This document shows, one piece after another, positions 1 through 12,722 of a stretch of DNA of 64,000 nucleotides. Numbering within the stretch: position 1 is the first letter of the stretch; the number at the start of each line of letters is the position of its first letter. The notes under the pieces are model-generated. The model saw only the letters and a list, made by a program, of their open reading frames with translations, was not told the DNA's origin and did no database searches. The stretch comes from Myripristis murdjan (taxonomy: Eukaryota > Chordata > Actinopteri > Holocentriformes > Holocentridae). Position numbers and translations under genes: made by a program. The stretch lies in NCBI RefSeq assembly GCF_902150065.1, contig NC_043980.1, positions 18,911,183-18,975,182 on the forward strand. Direction: 5' to 3'.

Positions 1-1751
1 CATGTGTGAGTGGGTGCGTGTGTGTGTGTGCATGTATGTGTGTGTGTGTGTCAGCAGTCAAAGGTTGAGTAAATTGCTGATCAAATAAAAACTTTACACA
101 ATCAGCTAAAACCTCAGATTATATTTTATTGCATTACACATAAAGCTATTGCATTATCATGTGAACACATCTGATTATAATGTTATAAATAACCGGCAAT
201 AACTGATTAACTTGTTACATTGTGTGCTAGGAGTTATTTTATGTGTTCTACATTTAAATATAAGCAGATTTTTACACTGTATTTTTTAACTTTATTTATT
301 ACATTATGCATTGTGAGTAAATTATGAGCTGCTACTCACATTCATTCACACTCATCTGTTCTCATCTGTCAGACACACATAAAACACAAATATTATACAA
401 GACACATCTGAGGATGCAGAATCAAATTTTCAGCGCAAATAAACAACAACAACATGTTGACATCAAGCAATTACTCTCAAGGGAGCCTGTTAATTTATGC
501 TAATTTTACAACAACATTTAAAATGCCACTTTTTAACCATTAGGCTGCCTCTGGATCAGCGCTCTTTGTAACAGCTCTGTCCTTGCTTGACTGATATGTC
601 AAAGTTGAGGACACGGCGGAAAGAAGAGAATGAAAATACCACACAGGCACTGACACAGGGATCAATCCGATTGGAATGATTTAGCATTTCTACGTTTTGA
701 ATAAAAATGAGAGCGCTAGACGGTGGAGCAGTTTGATTAGTGAGATCCTTAAGTCCCTAGAAGCCTTGCAGGCCCTTTCTCTCTTCCTTCACTGCCAGAA
801 GAAAAGTCCTCTTTCTCTCTTTTCAGAAGTCCCTTGGTACCCCGGCTTTTTCCTCACTGTTGGTATTACAAAATCCCCTTTCAAAACAACCCTTGTCACC
901 TGTCAACTAAGCCAGGCTGGTTTGCTAGGTCTTTATCCTCAGCACATACACACACGTACACAGAGGCTGACTCCCAGCCCCCACTCCCATTTATGCACAT
1001 ATCCCCTACATTCATACAGAGATACATAGACACAGACACAATCACAAATCCCAACCACACACACACACACTCAGCCATGCTCACACACTAAAACCACATG
1101 TCTGAGAGCTGTTACTATAGCAGTTTAAAATTCATTACCCTGTTCACTTTAACAAACGTCTACACTGGGATGGGCTGTTTTCAGCTGTTCTTTTGCTGGC
1201 TGAGCTGAAGCCTAAAAAGTACTTCACGTGCACCAAGAAGCGATCCTGTTACATCGCAGGCCAAATCTGCTGACCGTATGAAGGACATCATTAGACAAAA
1301 GTAAAAGTTAAAACACTCGTGAAAAAGAAAAGCTCAGATGTGTATTTGATGTGCATCCCTTTCCAAGTTTGCATGATAAAATGCCAACATGTCTGCTCAC
1401 ATTGTACCTCACTTTGCCAAATAAGCAAATTACAAATTTCTCTTTGCATGTTTTGTTCTCTGATGTCTAAAATACAATAGAAAAAAATCTGCTTTTTAAT
1501 TTAAAAAAAGGCATCCAGCAGGGCTAATAACTGCTATTTTGAGCAGATTTTGTGACACAAGACACAAGACACATCACAACATTGTTTATATTGCAAAATG
1601 TATGCCAACGTTCACACTCTTTACGTATAACATGCAAAACGAGTTTAGTGTATTTTGCACTGATAGCATTTTCAAACAGTAAAACGCTAATAGTAGTACC
1701 TGATTCTACTGATGCACATCCAGCTTTAGATAGAGATAGATAGATAGATAG

Positions 1752-1755
<4 letters not shown>
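1..1755. other. Intergenic, start of window
   Basis: AT-rich sequence with a short GT-rich microsatellite at 1-52 and CA-rich patches near 940-1090. Open frames here are short, mostly lack ATG starts or run through CA repeats, and show no family resemblance. I see no gene. Confidence 0.5.

Positions 1756-1821
<66 letters not shown>
1729..1821. repeat. GATA then GT microsatellite
   Basis: About six GATA units are followed directly by a nearly pure GT run of about 65 bases. Open frames reported across this run are products of the repeat. Confidence 0.95.
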
Positions 1822-1823
<2 letters not shown>

Positions 1824-2280
1824 CCTGTGCTGGGAGGGCCCCTGCTCTGTCCCGGACTACCATGACGATGGGGTAGTGAACATTTCCGTTGTCGACCAGG
1901 GAAAGCCTGTCCAGCAGCTGTACAAACCTGGGCTTAAGTGAGCAGGGGGACCAGGGGGAGCGGGGGGAGCAGGGTGGGGTGCTGGTTAGGGGTGGCCGTA
2001 GAGAGGTGGAGGGGTCAGAACAGAGGGTGGTCATCCGGCCTGGTCACTTAGCCAAGGCCTACAATGCCCCGAGCAGCCGTCGCTCATTAACCCGCTGACA
2101 GGAGCCCTGGACATGGAGGACCGCCGCCCCACACAGAAAGGTCACGAGGTCAATCAGCCCTCGCTCCGGCCATCACATCGATATGGACGCTCAGCCTGAG
2201 ACTGAGCCCTCAATCAAAGGATCAGTGGTGCATCGTCAGGCACACTAACACACAAGCACAACACACACCCACGCAGACCT
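1822..2280. other. GC-rich island between two microsatellites, function unknown
   Basis: This block is clearly richer in G and C than its surroundings and is bounded by a GT run on the left and CT/CA runs on the right. Short open frames exist on both strands, but I recognise no protein and no clear exon borders. It could be a conserved regulatory element or an old repeat. In human the transcription factor gene HELT lies beside SLC25A4, so a distal regulatory element is possible, but this is inference only. Confidence 0.3.
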
Positions 2281-2292
2281 CTCTCTCTGTCC

Positions 2293-2350
<58 letters not shown>
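2281..2350. repeat. CT then CA microsatellite
   Basis: An interrupted CT run switches directly into a CA run of about 38 bases. Confidence 0.95.
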
Positions 2351-2353
<3 letters not shown>

Positions 2354-2839
2354 GCACACTCATCAAAACAAATTGATTTATCAAAGGTATTGAGGCTCTC
2401 TCACACTAATCTACTTTTCAGGTCTTTGGATGATCTTGTGCTGTCTAATCTTAAACCATCTAATCAATTTGACATGATGAGCATAAAGACACTGCATTGG
2501 GCAATACACTGATGATATTTAGGTCTTATTTTGCAGCCAAATAAGCTATTAAGGTGTGTATGGGGGGGTGTAATAAATGTGAAGAAGGTAGTTAGGAAGT
2601 GAAACATAACAGAATCGAATCAAATAGAATAGTATTTTGTTTGGTACTGGACTTATTAAACAATGTGAAAGTATAAGAGTTTTACTCCAAATTTTGGAAA
2701 ATGTGAATCCAAGATTTCCTTGAAAGCAATCACAACCCTTAACATAAATGAAACGAGATGCAAGTACCTTTTGTCCTCCAACCAAGCAGAGTTACATTAG
2801 TAGATATAAATTATTTTCAACTTGCACTTGTTGTATTCC

Positions 2840-3030
2840 TCCTTTCCACATTATACACTGTCTTATCCTATCCTATTTTATCGTGTTATCCTATTGTGTT
2901 ACCCTATTGTGTATTTTACCTTTTTATTTTACCTTTTTTTCTGCTTCTATTGTGTTATCTTGTGGTGTTTTATCTTGTGGAAAACTTTGTTTGTTAAAAT
3001 TGTGCTATATAAATAAAGTGGATTATCTGC
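2840..3030 (+). mobile_element. 3' end of an L2/CR1-like LINE or derived SINE (fragment)
   Basis: The block has many short TTATC/TTATTGTG units and ends in GTGCTATATAAATAAAG, which resembles the common 3' tail of fish L2-like non-LTR elements. No reverse transcriptase frame is present, so only the terminal part is here. The assignment rests on remembered tail sequence. Confidence 0.4.
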
Positions 3031-5340
3031 CTGTGAGTGCACCAGTCATGTATTTATTTTAAATTGTGTTCATTAGGAGAATAAAGTAAACTTTACAACT
3101 TATTATTTAATTTATGACAAACATTTAAATATGCTGTCAAAATGCTTGCAATAAAGATGAGAGACAAATGTTTCCAAAGACTTGGTCTATACAAAACCAT
3201 GATATTTATTTTGTGATTTTCACACTAAACACTCTGAACACACTGAACACGGTTATGTTCTCTCCACCAGGCGGACACAAACCTTCTCCTACTGAAATGA
3301 GTTTTCTCACAAATAACATAGTTCTTCACTCTGACGTTAGGCTTGGTGATGACATCTATATTAAAGCCAGCATGTTTACTTACATCCAGTCGCATTTTAA
3401 CAATATAGAGCTATGAAAGGATGAAGTCTTACCAAGTTGTTTGCCAAACTTTCCCTCGTTACATGCTCAAATTCCAGATGAGATTATTTCACAGCAAAGA
3501 TAACTTCACTACTGAGGGCTGTTAAGGACGTTTCAGCTGCTCTTAACTGCCTTGAGTTTTGGAGAGGTTGTTGTCTTATTGAATAGAGTATCAAGAAAGG
3601 AAAGGTCTCATCTGGTTCACACACTTAGGAGAGGGCACATGGTCTTAAGGATGCTACAAACACATTACTCTTCTGAACTGATTAGTTGGTAAGGACTGAC
3701 CGCTGGCCCAGTGGTATTCTGGCTTCATGAATGAGGGCAGACCCCTGGTATTTAAAACTTCCCACACTTTGGTATGAAGACAACAGGCACTGGATAGTAA
3801 AGAGTGTGCATTCTCACCGCAAAGAAAAGGGAATTGTAATTCTGATCACACTTTCTGTTGTGGGAGTTTTTAATTCAGTAACTGCATAAGTACATTTGTG
3901 CACCTGCTAACATTTGGGGAGCTCAAGCATTGGTTCAAGTAAATGTTAACCAGTTTACATTAGCTCTGATAGCCTGATCATTAGAATATATAACAATGTT
4001 ATCCAGATTACTCATGTGTGGCAGTTGTGTTTCAATGCTTATATTAAAAGAAGTGAAATTAATTAAATCTTTATTTGGACACACACAGATATTTGTGGGT
4101 GGGAGATGAAGACACATCAAAGCACCTTTCACCAAACATAACCATGATGAAAGTGATGGCAATAAGGTTGTCTTAACACCCTAAACAAAACATAAAGAAG
4201 ACAGAAACAGGTTTGAGATCACACCTTATAAAAAGTAATACACACAAATGTGATTCTACATGCCCTATCTGTCTCTCTTCCTCAATAAAAGAGGAGCTGA
4301 TCCCAGTAATTTGTATCCTGAAGCCTCCCTAAACCCTGAAAATGGACTGTGAGCAAAGTTTACTTTGACCACTTTATCCAATTTAGACCCTTAATCTGTA
4401 GGAGTGTTGATAAATTGAGCCCTGCCTCTGCATACTTTTCAGTCTCTTAGTCCCAAACTCGCAGCGGACGTATAAACACTGTGACACTGTTAGTTGAGTG
4501 GAACAGCTCAAGAAAGGGTCACTGTGTGATAAAGCCATACCAATTTGCGTAGTTGTATGATTTATGCTGAAAAAAACAAATCAAAAAATGATATAGTGCC
4601 AATTAAGCAAAGGCCAAGGAGGCCCTGTATCCTCCCTATAAGTAATTTCCTGAAATAGCACTCATCAAGTGACGACACTTTGAGTCATGGCATTCCATCA
4701 ATTGATCAACTGACTCTAGAGAATTATATGGCTTGAATATTCACTATTTATATCTTAAATTGTTCATCTTGACATAGCCAATCATTTTATTCTCAAATAA
4801 TGCCCTTGTGGTGCTGGTACAGTTCTTAAAGTTCCACTAAATCAAGAAAAATCAGCATGGCTTATATATATTACTTCCCATTTGGAAATCAAGGTAGGTG
4901 AAACGTTCCAAGAACTCAGTGACAAAATTATCTGCAGATTTCTCCATGTCCAATGATATGCCTTGACCGTATAGAAAGTGTTTCAGTATATAACTATATT
5001 AAATAACTATTTCAGCAACTACAGTTAGAGTTAACACCTGTGCTCCCTTATGTATTGAATGTTTTAGAATCAGGGCCACCAAGTCACTAAATCCTGAGGT
5101 TTACAGCCAGCATGTGATTTCCTATCAAAACTTTAAAGCTCAATTATATAAACTGTAGATGTTCAGACTCTGCAAAGGTTTACTAGACCAGCAAACATTT
5201 TCAGAAGACAGCTACACATGCACAGTTGCTGGAGACTTGTGAAAAAGTCCTGTCACTCAGACATTTTCAGTGCCAAACACCAATGGATAATGAGTTTACA
5301 GAGTTCACAGTCATTTGACCCCTGCGTCTAACCTGAGACT
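3031..5340. other. Intergenic, no gene seen
   Basis: AT-rich sequence with no long ATG-started frame, no recognised protein and no tandem repeat of note on either strand. Confidence 0.45.
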
Positions 5341-5622
5341 TCCTGCTCTTCTTCTCTCTCTCTCTCTCTGTCTCTCTCTCTCTCTCTCATTTTCCTCTCC
5401 ACCAGCAGTGCTACTCTCGTCTTCTCTCCCTTTTTTCTTTCACCCCACCCCTCTCTCTCACGAACCCCTTTCATTCTGTCCCAACGTCTCTCAGTCTTCT
5501 GCCCCCCACCTTCACCTTCCACCCCCCCTCCCACCCTATCCATCCCTCCGTCCCCCACTGACTGTGTGTCTCCAGGTCTTCCTGATTGGTCATGGAGATT
5601 TCTCAGGCCTCCTCCTTCACTT

Positions 5623-5679
<57 letters not shown>

Positions 5680-5771
5680 TGTGTGCGCGCATGCACTCCT
5701 GTCTGTCCACTACGGCTGCTCTGCCACTGCCACTGCCCTGACTGCGGGTGAGAAACATCAGCTGCATGATG

Positions 5772-5803
<32 letters not shown>

Positions 5804-5840
5804 TTTTTTAAAACACACACACATGTGCCTTTTACACACA
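5341..5840. repeat. CT-rich tract, GT microsatellite (5624-5690) and CT/poly-T tract
   Basis: A pyrimidine-rich stretch at 5350-5560 is followed by about 65 bases of GT repeat and then by CT and poly-T at 5771-5809. The 176-aa and antisense frames spanning it consist largely of repeat-encoded Ser-Leu and Cys-Val runs. The unique bases between the repeats show no recognisable exon. Confidence 0.85.
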
Positions 5841-6783
5841 CATGAGCCTTTGACTCATCTGTCAGCTTCTTTAACATTTATGAAAACAGGCCAAGAGTGG
5901 CACCAAAGAGAAGAGGGAAACACTTAAATAATCTCCTTCCCCCTGTGCCCTGCAGATCTCTGCTCCTCTGTCCACAGAGGAGTGCCCAGTGTGCCTCCTG
6001 CCCTGCTGGACGTGAGGCAAGAGGATTGTCTTTTTAAACAGGAGACGGCTAGGATCTGGCATTGTTAAGGTATAAACAGCCAAAGTGCTTTTCTCTTTCA
6101 AAGGATCCAAGATTTTATTCACTTATAGCTCCGTTGCTATCGGTAAAAACTGCCGGAAATTATTGTCAGCTGCAAGATGTAATACATGCCATGTATGGTT
6201 TACTTACTTACAGACATTACTTACGGTTGATGCTACTTGTATAGTAAATTTCTAGAGAACTGTAAATGTAAAATAGTGATTTTGGAAAAGAAACAATGAA
6301 AAAAAAAAATCACCTGTGTGGGTTATTCTAACTATTGAGCGTCTTCAATCATAGTATATAATTGACTATGCTACATCACAGCACAGCTAATAACTCAGTT
6401 ATAGCTCTTGTTTAAAAAATGTAATCAATTATTGGTGAGCTATTTTTCATTATTAGGAGAAAATGGCAGGTTGTGGAATGAGTGTTGCCTCAATTGCAAT
6501 TTAAGAAAATGAAAACAATGAGACCTGAAATTCAGCCTGAATCATATGCTGATGTCTGAAACAGCCAGTTGTCCCATGCTGGTGAGTTTTGACCCGAATA
6601 TCTGTGGTTTTAACCCTGTCTGACATTCATAATCTCTATTATCCTGGAATCTCTGCTGATCTAAGGTGGACAGTAGGGGGTGGAAGGAAAATAAAGACGG
6701 TTGTCACCAGTGCCTCCCAAAAGATAGTATCAATGACTGTATTGGCGTAAGGGATATGTTCAAATGCTTTGTGTCTGTGAGTA

Positions 6784-6786
<3 letters not shown>

Positions 6787-6832
<46 letters not shown>

Positions 6833-6837
6833 GTGCG

Positions 6838-6868
<31 letters not shown>
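6787..6868. repeat. GT microsatellite with GC interruptions
   Basis: A GT run of about 80 bases with several GCGT interruptions. Frames over it on both strands are repeat artefacts. Confidence 0.95.
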
Positions 6869-8040
6869 AGGGGGTTCTAACCGTCTGACACCTGCAGCTC
6901 TTAACTGTGGCTCTTCATACTCAAAATGCAAATCCAAACCCCCACCCATCCCCAAGATCAACTCATACCCGCTGAACTAACTGAGCAGCCACTTTCCCAA
7001 GTCCAGAAAAAAAGAGATTTCTAAGGAGTGAAAAAAAAGACAGCATGTTGTAATAAAATGAGACAAACAGGGAACTGCATTCAGATAACTTCTTCAATCA
7101 AACTGGTGCGTCACTAGTGTAATGACAATAATCGTAGGAATTTTGCTGATAAGGCAGAGAAAATGAATAGCACATGATGTAAAAATATATTAAATACAGA
7201 TCAAACAGGAGGCTTAAACCATGCCATGAAATTAGAGCCTCCGTCATAGCTCAGAACATGGGTGCTGTGATTAAAAAAAAAAAGCATACAGGGCAAGCTG
7301 ACCAACTCAAATATGATAATTGCCTCTGTGTCATGCAACCACAAAGTATGATTTTCACTTGTGAATGGCAAATTCAAGCATCTGCTACTTAAGTATATTT
7401 AAGCAAGACACTGAATCCCTCTCTGCTCTAAAGCTGCTGTTCTGCTGACCGTGCACTCTGACCTGCCTGGAGGGGACTAGAGAAAAGAGAGTTTCCCTAT
7501 GGGGATCAAGAAAGTATTGCATTATTAGTATTGTTTTGTGTGCAGCATGGGGTAAATAAGGAGAGACACCTGTTTTATTGGGACACAGACTTGAGCTCTG
7601 TGGACGTTGGTGCTGATCCTCCATGAAGCCCAGCTTTCTGCTGCCATCCACTGGTCAGTCTACGCCACAACATGCATAGAAAGGCAGAGTCGGATGACAG
7701 ACTTGGTAGCTGTCTGGTATCTGTTTGACTGGTAATTGTTACAGTTACTTGCATGAGTTGGCCATTTTCAGCACCATTGATGCAGGAAATGCAGGAAAAA
7801 TCACACTGCATTATGAAGTGAGGACTCAAATATATGCTATTTCAACCTGTTAGAGACCTAGTCTGATTGGCAGAAACAATCACATCTCACAGAACAGTGC
7901 CAAAACAGCATCTCCTATTAAATGTGTGGAATAATTAAATCAAATTAAAACAAATTTACTCCCGTCTGTTGGTGACATGACAAGGATGGAAACATCCTGG
8001 CTGTTAAATTTGTTGTCATCAAAAATTAGTATTAGTATGA
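6869..8040. other. Intergenic, no gene seen
   Basis: Unique AT-rich sequence with only short frames. Nothing recognised. Confidence 0.4.
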
Positions 8041-9050
8041 GCAAGGCTGTAGCCTACCAACTTGCCCAGCCATGACTACATCCACAGTAAACCAGCGTCG
8101 CCAAGTGGTGATTTATGGGGGCGCTGATTGTAACGAAAGAGACAGCGCCCGATGCCCTTTATCGGTTTTCAAAGATCGACTGGGACTGGGAAAGGTGTTC
8201 CTCCCAGCAAGAAAGCCCACCCCACTAAGAACCCCCGAGCTTCCCATAGCTTTGGTTAAGAACAAGTATCCTGACCACCTTGAATTCGGAGCAACAGCAG
8301 GCTGTCAGCGAAGACATGTGAACTGTTGTTTCACGCCATACAGGCAACTTGCATGGGATCAAGTTTAGGTGGCAAAATGTAACAAACACTTATATCCAAG
8401 GCTGATCACTTCTAGAGTGTTTATCTTCTGTGGACTATAGGTTTTGCGCAGGCGGTTTTGTGGCATTTATGAATAAGACATGGTCACATTGGCTGACCGC
8501 AAGTTGCGCGTCAGTGTGCGGCCAACACCGCTCATTTTCCAAACGGGTCTAAGCGCAGAATAACTGCCCGTATCATATTCCCCTTTTCCTGACAAAACTG
8601 CTGGCAGCTGCCCCGACCGGTGGGAAGCCTGCCAGAATAAAACATTAGGATTTATGGTTACAACTTTCAAAGCAAAACCCTTATTGACGAACAGCCGTTT
8701 CGTGTCCCTGGGGTATAGTAGTGTCTTTTTTATTTTGAAAGAACAAAAAGGGGGTTCCCGTGTTGCTTCCGGTATCTCTGGCGTGCTTGATGCGGCTCTG
8801 GTCGCCCTGCAACCAACAGGTGCCAAAAGTGAGCGTGCATCAAACTTAACTACTGCAGTGGGGAAACGTCAAACAGTCTCGGATTTTGTGATTGGGCCTC
8901 ACACTTTTCCTGCTTCGGCTCGGTGTTACAGCCATCCCCTGCCATATTATGACACATCACGCACAAATCATACTTTGACCGCACGTGTCCATGAACTTAA
9001 GATCAGCAGAGTTGATTTTAGATCTGTGTGGCTCTAAAAGAATAACTTTT
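8041..9050. other. CpG-containing block upstream of slc25a4, unidentified
   Basis: This kilobase has more CG dinucleotides than the flanks. Frames of 98 aa (8072-8368, +), 119 aa (8467-8826, -) and 127 aa (8654-9037, +) overlap, the last two on opposite strands. None resembles a family I know, and I find no convincing splice framework. A CpG-rich distal promoter or enhancer of slc25a4, or an old repeat, are both possible. Confidence 0.3.
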
Positions 9051-9100
9051 CTTATTAATATTTGCTTTCAGTGCGCGTGTGTGAACAAAACTACCGAAAA

Positions 9101-9135
9101 GCTCTATGAAGACATTAAGAAGTTCACATAAACAT
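9101..9135 (+). pseudogene. Fossil of the last ANT exon (slc25a4-like)
   Basis: Thirty-two of 35 bases match 11609-11643, the end of the slc25a4 coding region plus its first 3' UTR bases. The frame reads LYEDIKKFT then stop, against LYDEIKKFT then stop in the intact gene, so one change even swaps the acidic pair. Nothing else of the exon is recognisable: left of it the sequence is unrelated and right of it an ATTC repeat begins. It lies about 520 bases before the slc25a4 start codon, same strand. The likely source is an old tandem copy that has otherwise been lost. Confidence 0.7.
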
Positions 9136-9139
9136 CCCA

Positions 9140-9169
9140 ATTCATTCATTCATTCATTCATTCATTCAT
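9140..9169. repeat. ATTC microsatellite
   Basis: About seven ATTC units directly downstream of the ANT exon fossil. Confidence 0.9.
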
Positions 9170-9653
9170 GCGTTCCGTTTTCATCTTATAATAATCATCT
9201 CATATAATTTCATCTCAAATAATTGGAGTATGGATGAGGAGGCCTGCATTAAGAAGGCTTGATTTTAGAGACTTCCACATGATGAGGATAACATGAGATG
9301 CCAAACAAACTTCTAATGTTTACCGAGAAGTTCAATGGCAGAAGCAATATCCTTATTAGTAATTTAGTTGATAATGCCCTTTAAATGTCCCCAGGAAATT
9401 GGCCCCCCTCTTTATTTCGTGAACATGGCGTACAAGTTGAACTTTAGCCTCGGATATTTATTCGGCCTCGTTTATCTGTTCGACAAACTGCAAATCCATC
9501 ATGCGGCATTCTCGCGATAAATTCCTCTGATATATTAGGGGTGATGGGGGTGCTTCGTCCACTTGGAGGGGCATTGGGTTTCCTTGAGGACCTTGGTGAG
9601 GTTTGGAGCAGTTCAGGGTCTCACCACTGCAGAGCGACGAGAAAAATCCAACC

Positions 9654-11639
9654 ATGTCGGACGCGGTGATCAGCTTTATGAAGGACTTTTTGGCCGGTGG
9701 TATTGCCGCTGCCATCTCCAAAACAGCTGTTGCTCCCATTGAGAGAGTCAAGTTATTGCTGCAGGTAAGATAATTGAGTCAAATGTCACCCACCGCATAA
9801 AGGCGTAACACGCTGTCTTGTGCGTAAAGCGTGCGTAAAGCCTGGCTAATTGGCAAAACCAAACGCTAAAAGTGTAAAATCGAATTGGATAAAATCTGTT
9901 TGTGAATAACTTCATACCTCTCTAGGTAAATCAAGCTACGCAGTGCATAAGGTCTAATTAGTATGGTTGCATAATGGCATAGAGCATGTGGGAACTCCCT
10001 TCTCAATGTGGAGATGATTTTCGCGCTCTGGATGTATGGCTCTCCAGTGTTGCTGCTTTATTGGTGAGAGTGACGGTGCTCTGACTGGTTTGCCTTTCAC
10101 TGTAACAAAATTAGTGGCGATTCAAGCTTGATGTAGCGCTATGAATTATTTATAGGCAAATCGTAGAATATCCTTTATGTGTATACTTTTAGTGTCAGGG
10201 AAATGCACAATTGTAGGCCCCATTGGGCAAAGTTTACGGTGCACATTTATATATGCAATTGGTTAATTATTCTGACAATATAAAACGTGACCGCAGTAAT
10301 ATTCAGTGTAAGGAAATTGCTAAATTTAACCTGAGTATGCAACCCAATACGCACAGTCTTTTCTCAAGTGACATTAAGGAGTGGGCCTGTAGCCAATTAC
10401 AACTTCAGAAGGGCTTCCCAAAGAACACTGAGCATCGACTAGGATGATGTAAATATTAATATATGATTTATGTAAACTGCTGTAAAACTTATTTCTTACT
10501 CAGAAAACAACAAAGCCACGATGAAGTACCTTTACGCAATTTTCTGCTCGACACCTGACCATAATTTGAAGGCTTGTCTGTGCCTTTTTATGATTATTTT
10601 GTGTTTTTCTTCCCCTACAGGTCCAGCATGCCAGCAAACAGATCACCGCAGCGACACAGTACAAGGGAATCATGGACTGTGTTATTAGAATCCCCAAAGA
10701 ACAGGGCTTTATTTCCTTCTGGAGAGGCAACCTGGCCAATGTGATCCGTTACTTCCCCACCCAAGCGCTCAACTTCGCCTTCAAAGACAAGTACAAGAAG
10801 ATCTTCCTCGGTGGAGTGGATCAAAAAACACAGTTCTGGCGTTATTTTGCTGGAAACCTGGCATCTGGTGGAGCTGCTGGTGCCACCTCCCTCTGCTTTG
10901 TGTACCCCCTTGACTTCGCCAGAACAAGGCTTGCTGCCGACATTGGCAAGGGCTCAGCCGAGAGAGAGTTCACCGGTCTTGGAAACTGCATCTCTAAGAT
11001 CTTCAAAACCGATGGCATCAAGGGTCTGTACCTCGGGTTCAACGTGTCTGTCCAGGGTATCATCATCTACAGAGCGGCCTACTTCGGATGCTTCGACACA
11101 GCTAAAGGTGCGCAAATCTGCTCGCATTGACCTCATTGTATTGTTGTAATAGCCAAACATTACCACGAGAAGAGAGAGGAACTTACAGCCTTTGACCCAT
11201 TATCTTAATTCATGCAGGTATGCTGCCAGATCCCAAAAACACGCACATCGTTGTCAGCTGGATGATCGCCCAGACTGTCACCGCTGCAGCCGGTCTTGTC
11301 TCGTACCCCTTCGACACCGTCAGACGTCGTATGATGATGCAGTCTGGACGCAAAGGAGGTGAGTCACTTGTACCCGTGAAGTTACATGATGATTATAATG
11401 ACATGCCAGTATCAGATCTATACTTTGGCGCAATTACGCACGCAATTTGGCGTTACTAATCCAATGTGCTCCTTTCAACAGCTGACATCATGTACAAGGG
11501 CACAATTGATTGCTGGAGGAAGATCATGAAGGACGAGGGATCCAGAGCTTTCTTCAAGGGTGCCTGGTCCAACGTGATCAGAGGCATGGGTGGCGCCTTC
11601 GTGTTGGTGCTCTATGATGAGATCAAGAAGTTCACATAA
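9654..11639 (+). CDS. slc25a4: ADP/ATP translocase 1 (adenine nucleotide translocator)
   Basis: Exchanges cytosolic ADP for matrix ATP across the inner mitochondrial membrane. Coding exons: 9654-9764, 10621-11107, 11218-11358 and 11482-11639, all with GT-AG borders and consistent phase, giving 298 aa, the usual family length. The protein has the three repeats of a mitochondrial carrier, with signature motifs PIERVK (residues 28-33), PLDFAR (133-138) and PFDTVR (230-235), followed by the ANT-specific RRRMMM (235-240). The start [12 protein letters not shown] matches the family. It is called paralogue 1 because cfap97 lies next to it, as in human 4q35; sequence alone does not exclude slc25a5/a6. 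It converges with cfap97. Introns hold nothing recognised. Confidence 0.96.
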
Positions 11640-12045
11640 ACATTCTAATCTCCCACTCCACAAGGAAACCCTTCACATTGCATATGTCTTAATTCGTAAA
11701 ATAGAGTGATAACAGCTTGTGGTGAAGTGCAAGGTAGGCATGTACTCCTCGGAGACAGCCCAGGACAGATAAGCATATTTGGCCTGGGTGAACATGCCTC
11801 CTCTGGAATCTGTATATATATCCCATCTAAGATGTGCAAAAAGGCACAGCTAGTCTTTCAGTAGGACAAGCTGGATGCACTGTGGAATTGCTGCAAGAAT
11901 TATATGCTGATGCAAAGGATGAAGTCACCGACCTTGCATTTGCTCCTCTTACAATTAGTCCATCATATTACTGTCAATTTGTACCATTGCTGAGGCCCAT
12001 GTGTAATGTTTCACCCATGTGTCCCAAATACATTCTTTTAATAAG

Positions 12046-12051
12046 AATAAA
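12046..12051 (+). terminator. slc25a4 polyadenylation signal
   Basis: AATAAA about 400 bases after the slc25a4 stop codon, followed by a T/G-rich stretch. It implies a 3' UTR of about 430 bases. Confidence 0.6.
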
Positions 12052-12722
12052 ATAATTAGTTCTACAGATTTGTGTTTCTGAACTCCTTTTGTGATGGCAA
12101 CTTTGCCACTTATTAATTTTAGAGTGCAGTTAAGACACTAACTGCCTGAATAAAAGCATATTGTGATATATAAGTGGTAAGCAATCTCTATAGGGTTACT
12201 ATTCAAATATGAAAATGCCATTACAGAAAAATAACACAACTCTGACCCAACATTCAGCCATTACAGACTGACAACAATCTGTTAATACATGTGATTTAAC
12301 AACCATTGGTCTGACATCTGTACTCAAACAGTTTATTAGCAGTGTTTCCTCTGTATTGATTCAGCAGTGGTGCACCTCCACTGCAAGAGAAAATGTGAAA
12401 TCAAATTGAACACTGTAATTTCGCCTTGCTGTTATTTAAAACTAAAGCAGATGTTGTCCTGATGTTTTAGAATTATATTGTGATTATAAAACATTTAGCA
12501 CTAGAGCGTCAACTTGAAACATAAACTTAGACCCAAACAGTGACAGATGAGGGACAAAACTAGAATTAATGCCCAAAGCACCACAGTTGCACATAAGTGC
12601 AGAGGAAACAATGTTAAAAGGCGTTAAAAGGTGCTAGTTTGGTGCTATGAAGAAACCTGTAAGAAAGCACATCTTCCAAATTATTAATTACTCAAAATTA
12701 ATTAAAATAAAGCTTATTTGAG

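Noticed and set aside
1726-2034. 102-aa - strand frame and overlapping + strand frames
   Set aside because: Long stretches are Thr-His or Cys-Val encoded by the GT repeat; no exon borders or family likeness.
5315-5845. 176-aa + strand frame
   Set aside because: Built from CT- and GT-repeat translation (Ser-Leu and Cys-Val runs); no recognised domain.
6666-6980. 104-aa frame over a GT repeat
   Set aside because: Repeat artefact, with an antisense counterpart of the same kind.
10811-11149. 112-aa + strand frame inside slc25a4
   Set aside because: Shadow frame of exon 2; the real frame carries the carrier motifs.
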